A model generated the notes under the pieces. That model saw only the letters and a program-made list of their open reading frames with translations, was not told where the DNA came from and ran no database searches. Shown piece after piece: positions 44,182 through 47,603 of a stretch of 47,603 nucleotides of DNA. How positions within the stretch are numbered: position 1 is the stretch's first letter; each line of letters opens with the position of its first letter. Origin of the DNA: Pseudomonadales bacterium (GTDB lineage Bacteria > Pseudomonadota > Gammaproteobacteria > Pseudomonadales > Ketobacteraceae); assembly GCA_002701845.1 (NCBI GenBank), contig NZXG01000067.1:1612-49214 (forward strand). The letters are read 5' to 3'. The position numbers and the translations under genes were made by a program.

Positions 44182-45870
44182 TTAATTCTGCACGGCGGTC
44201 AGTGCCAGACCCGCCTGTTGCGCCAGCATGGAGAAGCCCGCGTACTGTTGCTCGTTCAGGGGCTTGCCGGACACCGCCTGATCGCCGTAGAACACGCCGA
44301 TGGGCCGGCGGGCCACAATCACCGGAGCCACCATATACTCCGAGCACTGCAGCACCGCCTGCAATGATGGCGTGTGTAAATAGGCCCGGCCCGCCATCAA
44401 CTTGGAGCCAATCCAGAAGTTTTGTGACTGGCGAATGGCGTAGGCGAACGTGTTCTCTTCCATCAGATCAATTTTGAAGCGTTCGCGGAAGTCCTGAGCC
44501 ACGGTACCGGAAAAGAACTTGGGCACCATTTTCTTCCGGTCCCGGGCCACCAGCGCCATCACCACCCGGTCCAGGCCAATGGCATCGGTCATGCCCTGCA
44601 GCACCAGGCTCAGCATACCGTTGACGTCCATACGTTTGTCCGCAATCAGCTTATTCAACTGCTGCATGATATCCATCTGCAGTTGCATATTCTCTACCCC
44701 GGTCTGCATCCGGGTTTCAGTGTCATCCCGGTCCAGCACGGGCTGATGCGGTTGCTCGGTTTGTCCGCTCAGGGCCAGTTCTATCAGATCCTCGATGCCC
44801 TCTTCCCGGTCCTGCGCCGTGCTTGGGGAAGGATCGGCAGGCAGGGACCCGCCGGCGCCAGTTGCCTTCCCGGTGCCGGTAAGGAGGTGGGCGGGGGCTG
44901 CACCGGACGAATCCGTGTTCGCCGTGACAGCGGTCGCCGTGACAGCGGTCGCCGGTAGGGGCCGTGACTGGTCCCCGGTGGTCAGAGGTTCGCGGGTTTC
45001 CGAGCTGGGTATCAGATGCCGCACTTTCGAGGCTCCGTACTGGACCGCCAGCTCCTGGGCCATATCCGCCATCTGTCGGACTTCCTGCATGGCATCTTTA
45101 AACGGTACGTCCCGGTATTTGGCGATTTTTTTCACCACCTCTTTCACCGGGCCGGCGTCCCAGCCCAGGATAGCCACCTGACTCAGTTCGTCCCCCAGCA
45201 TCACTGCCTGAGCCGGCCGGCTGGGTATGCGGGGCCGACTCAGGGCCTCCAGCAGCAGGTCCCCCAGCTCCCACTGCTTGGCGAGAGCAATGGAGATCTG
45301 GTCAAAGCGGCAGCCCAGCACCTCCATGGCGGCGTCATTGATCGGGGTGACGCCATCCCGTAACAGCATGTTCAGCTTGCGACTCACCTCATCGTCCCGG
45401 GCCAGCATGGAAAGCTCGGCAAAGTGCAGCAACAGGGTGGAAATGAAAATCTCCTCCTGCTCCGGGCTCTTGGCGTTACGTAACAGGCCCCGCGCCTGCA
45501 TGGCGCCATGAAAAGAGTTGGCGATCTGCGCCAGCAAATAATCGGAGGGGTTCTGTTTCAGGATATTGTCCAGAATCTGCATGGACAGTGAAATATCGCG
45601 GATGGTGGTGAATCCCAACATCACAATGGCCCGGGTGATGGTTTTGATATTACCCCCATAACCCTTGTAGACCACGCTGTTGGACACCTGCAGCACCCGG
45701 GAGGTGAGGCTGGGGTCCTTGAGGATTTGTTCGGTGAGCTGGGACACACGGGAATCGTCGTCCGTGGTGAGCCGGCTGAGTTTTTGCACGGTCTCCGCCA
45801 GCGCTGGCATGTGCTCTTTCCCCAGGAAGTCCACCCAGTCGTCCACTGATCTCGGCTTTTCCACCAACAT
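44182..45870 (-). CDS. HDOD-domain signalling protein with GAF-like C-terminus
   Basis: A 562-residue soluble protein in three parts. Residues about 15-220 are an HDOD domain (PALAETVQKLSRL, LKDPSLTSRVLQVSNSVVYKG, IVMLGFTTIRDISLSM), the HD-like fold without the phosphohydrolase residues. About 290-385 is a low-complexity Ala/Thr/Gly linker. About 390-562 resembles a GAF-type sensor domain (GMTDAIGLDRVVMALVARD, FWIGSKLMAG, APVIVARRPIGVFYGDQ). HDOD proteins act in signalling, often around cyclic-di-GMP, stress or motility, but the target here is unknown. ATG 45870 has AGAG just upstream; a GTG at 45876 is also in frame. Confidence 0.87.
   Translation of the reverse strand: MLVEKPRSVDDWVDFLGKEHMPALAETVQKLSRLTTDDDSRVSQLTEQILKDPSLTSRVLQVSNSVVYKGYGGNIKTITRAIVMLGFTTIRDISLSMQILDNILKQNPSDYLLAQIANSFHGAMQARGLLRNAKSPEQEEIFISTLLLHFAELSMLARDDEVSRKLNMLLRDGVTPINDAAMEVLGCRFDQISIALAKQWELGDLLLEALSRPRIPSRPAQAVMLGDELSQVAILGWDAGPVKEVVKKIAKYRDVPFKDAMQEVRQMADMAQELAVQYGASKVRHLIPSSETREPLTTGDQSRPLPATAVTATAVTANTDSSGAAPAHLLTGTGKATGAGGSLPADPSPSTAQDREEGIEDLIELALSGQTEQPHQPVLDRDDTETRMQTGVENMQLQMDIMQQLNKLIADKRMDVNGMLSLVLQGMTDAIGLDRVVMALVARDRKKMVPKFFSGTVAQDFRERFKIDLMEENTFAYAIRQSQNFWIGSKLMAGRAYLHTPSLQAVLQCSEYMVAPVIVARRPIGVFYGDQAVSGKPLNEQQYAGFSMLAQQAGLALTAVQN
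44921..44950. repeat. Tandem 15-base duplication in the HDOD gene linker
   Basis: GCCGTGACAGCGGTC occurs twice in direct succession (44921-44935 and 44936-44950). In the protein this gives a repeated TAVTA within the low-complexity linker, so a change in copy number would keep the reading frame. Confidence 0.85.
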
Positions 45871-46040
45871 CGTCACTCTCTATCAATGCCCAATTGCCAA
45901 CCATTGCTTGTATAAGTCTAGTCCCTTTGCCGGGATGTGCTTGTTTTATTTGAAGTTATTACAGGATCCGGTTATAAAGTGGGGCAGCGCCTGGGATTTG
46001 TCACAAACGCATAATAAAACCAAAGGGTTATCGGTACTTC

Positions 46041-47495
46041 ATGGGAGCGGATTCAGCACAGCATCAGCAGTGGTCGAAGCCGGTGGCATGCTTGCCCCTT
46101 CGCTGGCTGCTGGCCGGTTTGCTGTTGCTGGCCGCCACCGCCCCGGCTTCGGCATGGGCCTGCCCGGCGCCGACCATCCGTACTCACGCGTTGGCCCTGC
46201 ATGGCGCGCCCCGGTACGGCGCGGATTTTGCGCACTTTGACTACGTCAATCCCGGGGCACCCAAGGGCGGTAGTATTACCTTGCCCGCGCTCGGCAGCTT
46301 CGATACCTTGAACCCCTATGTTCTGAAAGGGATCAGCCCCGCCAGCTTCAGCGGGTTGTACGGCATCACCCAGTTGAATGAGCCGTTGATGATAGGCACC
46401 CACTATTATCTGGAGGCGGGTGATGAGCCCCAGACCGCCTACTGCCTGATTTGTACCGAGATTGAGTTCCCCCCGGATTACGCCTGGGTGACCTTTCACC
46501 TGGACCCCAGGGCACGCTTTCATAATGGCGATGCCATCACCGCGGCGGATGTGGCGTACAGTTACGAGTTGTTGATGTCGGATCAGTCCCATCCGATTTT
46601 CCACAATAATCTGGCGGCGGTGGACAAAGTGACGATATCGGGCAAACACCAGGTGCGTTTTCACTTTAAGGGTGGCCCGGAGCGCAGTAATCTTCTACGG
46701 GTTGGCGAACTGCCGGTAATGTCGCGGTCACACTGGGAGAAGCATCGGTTTGGGGAATCCTCGGGAACGCCCCAGCCCCTGAGTGGTCCCTATAGGATCG
46801 GCGATTTTGTGTTGGGAAACTACATCACCTTGCAACGTGTGGATGATTTCTGGGCCCGCAACCATCCGGTCTATCAGGGCATGTTCAACTTTGATCGGGT
46901 ACGGTTTGAGTTCTACCGGGATCGCACGGTGGCATTCGAAGCGTTTAAATCCGGGGCGGTGGACCTGTGGCTGGAGAATGTCTCCAAGAACTGGGCCACC
47001 GGCTATGATTTTCCGGCGGTCACGCAGGGACGGGTGATCAAGGAAGCCATTCCCCACAGCATCCCCTCCGGTACCCAGGCCTTCTTCCTCAATATGCGCC
47101 GCAACCAGTTTCAGGACCGACGGGTGCGCCAGGCCATCTCCCTGATGTTTGACTTCCACTGGACCAACCAGCACATCTTCAATGGCGCCTACGCCCGCAA
47201 CCAGACCCACTTCCCCAATTCCGAGATGGGCGCCCGGGGCTTACCCTCCCCGGCGGAAGTGGCATTGCTGGAGCCGCACCGGGAGCAGCTGCCGCCGGCG
47301 CTGTTCAGCGAGCCCTTTGAATTTCCTGCCTACCGGGAACCGGGGGATCTGCGCCAGGCCATGCGGCGGGCTATCGGTCTGTTGCGGGACGCGGGTTACC
47401 GGTTCCAGGATCACCGGCTGATCAACCGGGAAAGCGGAAAGCCGCTGCGGTTTGAAATACTGATCAACAGTCCATCCTCCAACAGCTGCCCGTGA
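46041..47495 (+). pseudogene. ABC transporter extracellular solute-binding protein (YejA/SBP_bac_5 type), 3' end lost
   Basis: A periplasmic binding protein for oligopeptides or similar solutes. It starts MGADSAQHQQW and has a Sec signal peptide (core LRWLLAGLLLLAATAPASA), then the family segments ALHGAPRYGADFAHFDYVNP, GSFDTLNPYVLKG, ARFHNGDAITAADVAYSYE and SIPSGTQAFFLNMRR. Members are about 600 residues. Here the sequence follows the family to GKPLRFEILINSPS (residue 479) and then reads five foreign codons to a stop at 47495, so some 120 C-terminal residues are missing. The protein is unlikely to fold normally. The other parts of the transporter are not in the window. From memory the P. aeruginosa mltD neighbour is a binding protein of this kind. 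Confidence 0.83.
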
Positions 47496-47603
47496 TTCAT
47501 TGGAAGGTGCAGTCGAGAGTCCAGCACTTCAAGTCTTGCCAACTTCATTGGATTTCATCGGCAGACTTGAAGCAGTCAGAGAAGAGACATTTCTGACTCT
47601 CAG
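47478..47603. mobile_element. Unidentified foreign DNA interrupting the solute-binding protein gene
   Basis: From about 47478 the sequence no longer matches the binding-protein family. It contains a hairpin with arms CTTCAAGTCTTGCC (47527-47540) and GGCAGACTTGAAG (47560-47572) with one bulged base. A minus-strand frame also enters from the right edge and stops at 47545. Stop codon, short spacer, then an abrupt break in a host gene is what the end of an insertion sequence looks like. I do not recognise the family, and too little is present to find a terminal repeat or target duplication. Confidence 0.4.

Noticed and set aside
47476-47603. A plus-strand frame continuing the solute-binding protein after a frameshift
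   Set aside because: The shifted frame is open to the window end, but its product does not resemble the C-terminal part of the family, so a simple frameshift does not explain the break.

Overview
The window looks like chromosome from a gammaproteobacterium of the Pseudomonadales/Oceanospirillales type. The evidence is a set of neighbour pairs typical of that group: ppsA divergent from ppsR; pabB-thrH-cysH-cysB; nudC-fimL; methyltransferase-rnhA-dnaQ divergent from gloB-mltD; and cysI followed by a DUF934 gene. From memory this order broadly follows the PA1750-PA1850 part of Pseudomonas aeruginosa; I could not check this by search. Coding density is high and the core genes are GC-rich. The leftmost 1.5 kb is visibly less GC-rich. 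I see no rRNA, tRNA or CRISPR.

Layout. Positions 1-1566 are the end of a Tn3-family transposon, with the N-terminal half of its transposase. It interrupts a fatty acyl-AMP ligase gene (remnant 1541-2404). Positions 2667-6155 hold a VOC protein, three small genes of little-known function (one a DksA/TraR-like protein without a zinc finger), a nucleotide cyclase fused to an FHA domain, and hisI. Positions 6310-14176 hold ppsA/ppsR, pabB, thrH, cysH with a small CxxC protein, and cysB. Positions 14352-16398 hold a TauE/SafE exporter, a universal stress protein and an unknown secreted protein. Positions 16379-23356 form a minus-strand operon of AddB-like and AddA-like helicase/nuclease genes coupled to a 5'-nucleotidase. 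Positions 23504-32320 hold DAHP synthase, nfuA, metH, mgtC-like, DUF2970, cysI and DUF934. Positions 32628-39187 hold a CPA2 antiporter, an AcuI/YhdH reductase, sohB, a membrane protein, nudC and fimL. Positions 39467-45870 hold dnaQ, rnhA, a methyltransferase, gloB, mltD and an HDOD protein. Positions 46041-47495 hold an ABC solute-binding protein that breaks off where unrelated DNA begins.

Shared themes. Assimilatory sulfur metabolism recurs: APS reductase (CysH), siroheme sulfite reductase (CysI), CysB, a TauE-type exporter and MetH. A 10-base motif (TATTCCTTTG) occurs upstream of both cysH and the cysB/tauE divergent region, and a perfect 12-bp inverted repeat lies upstream of cysI. PEP/aromatic metabolism (PpsA/PpsR, DAHP synthase, PabB) and DNA repair/replication (AddAB-like, DnaQ, RnhA) are the other blocks. 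Signalling genes include FimL, the cyclase-FHA protein and the HDOD protein.

Most worth a second look: the cyclase, whose purine-specifying positions look like a guanylate cyclase (Glu55) with an unusual His110; the small CxxC protein behind cysH; the zinc-finger-less DksA-like protein; the sulfur-promoter motifs; and the two broken genes beside mobile or foreign DNA at both ends. I did not find a clearly novel multi-gene system; most of the window is conserved core genome.
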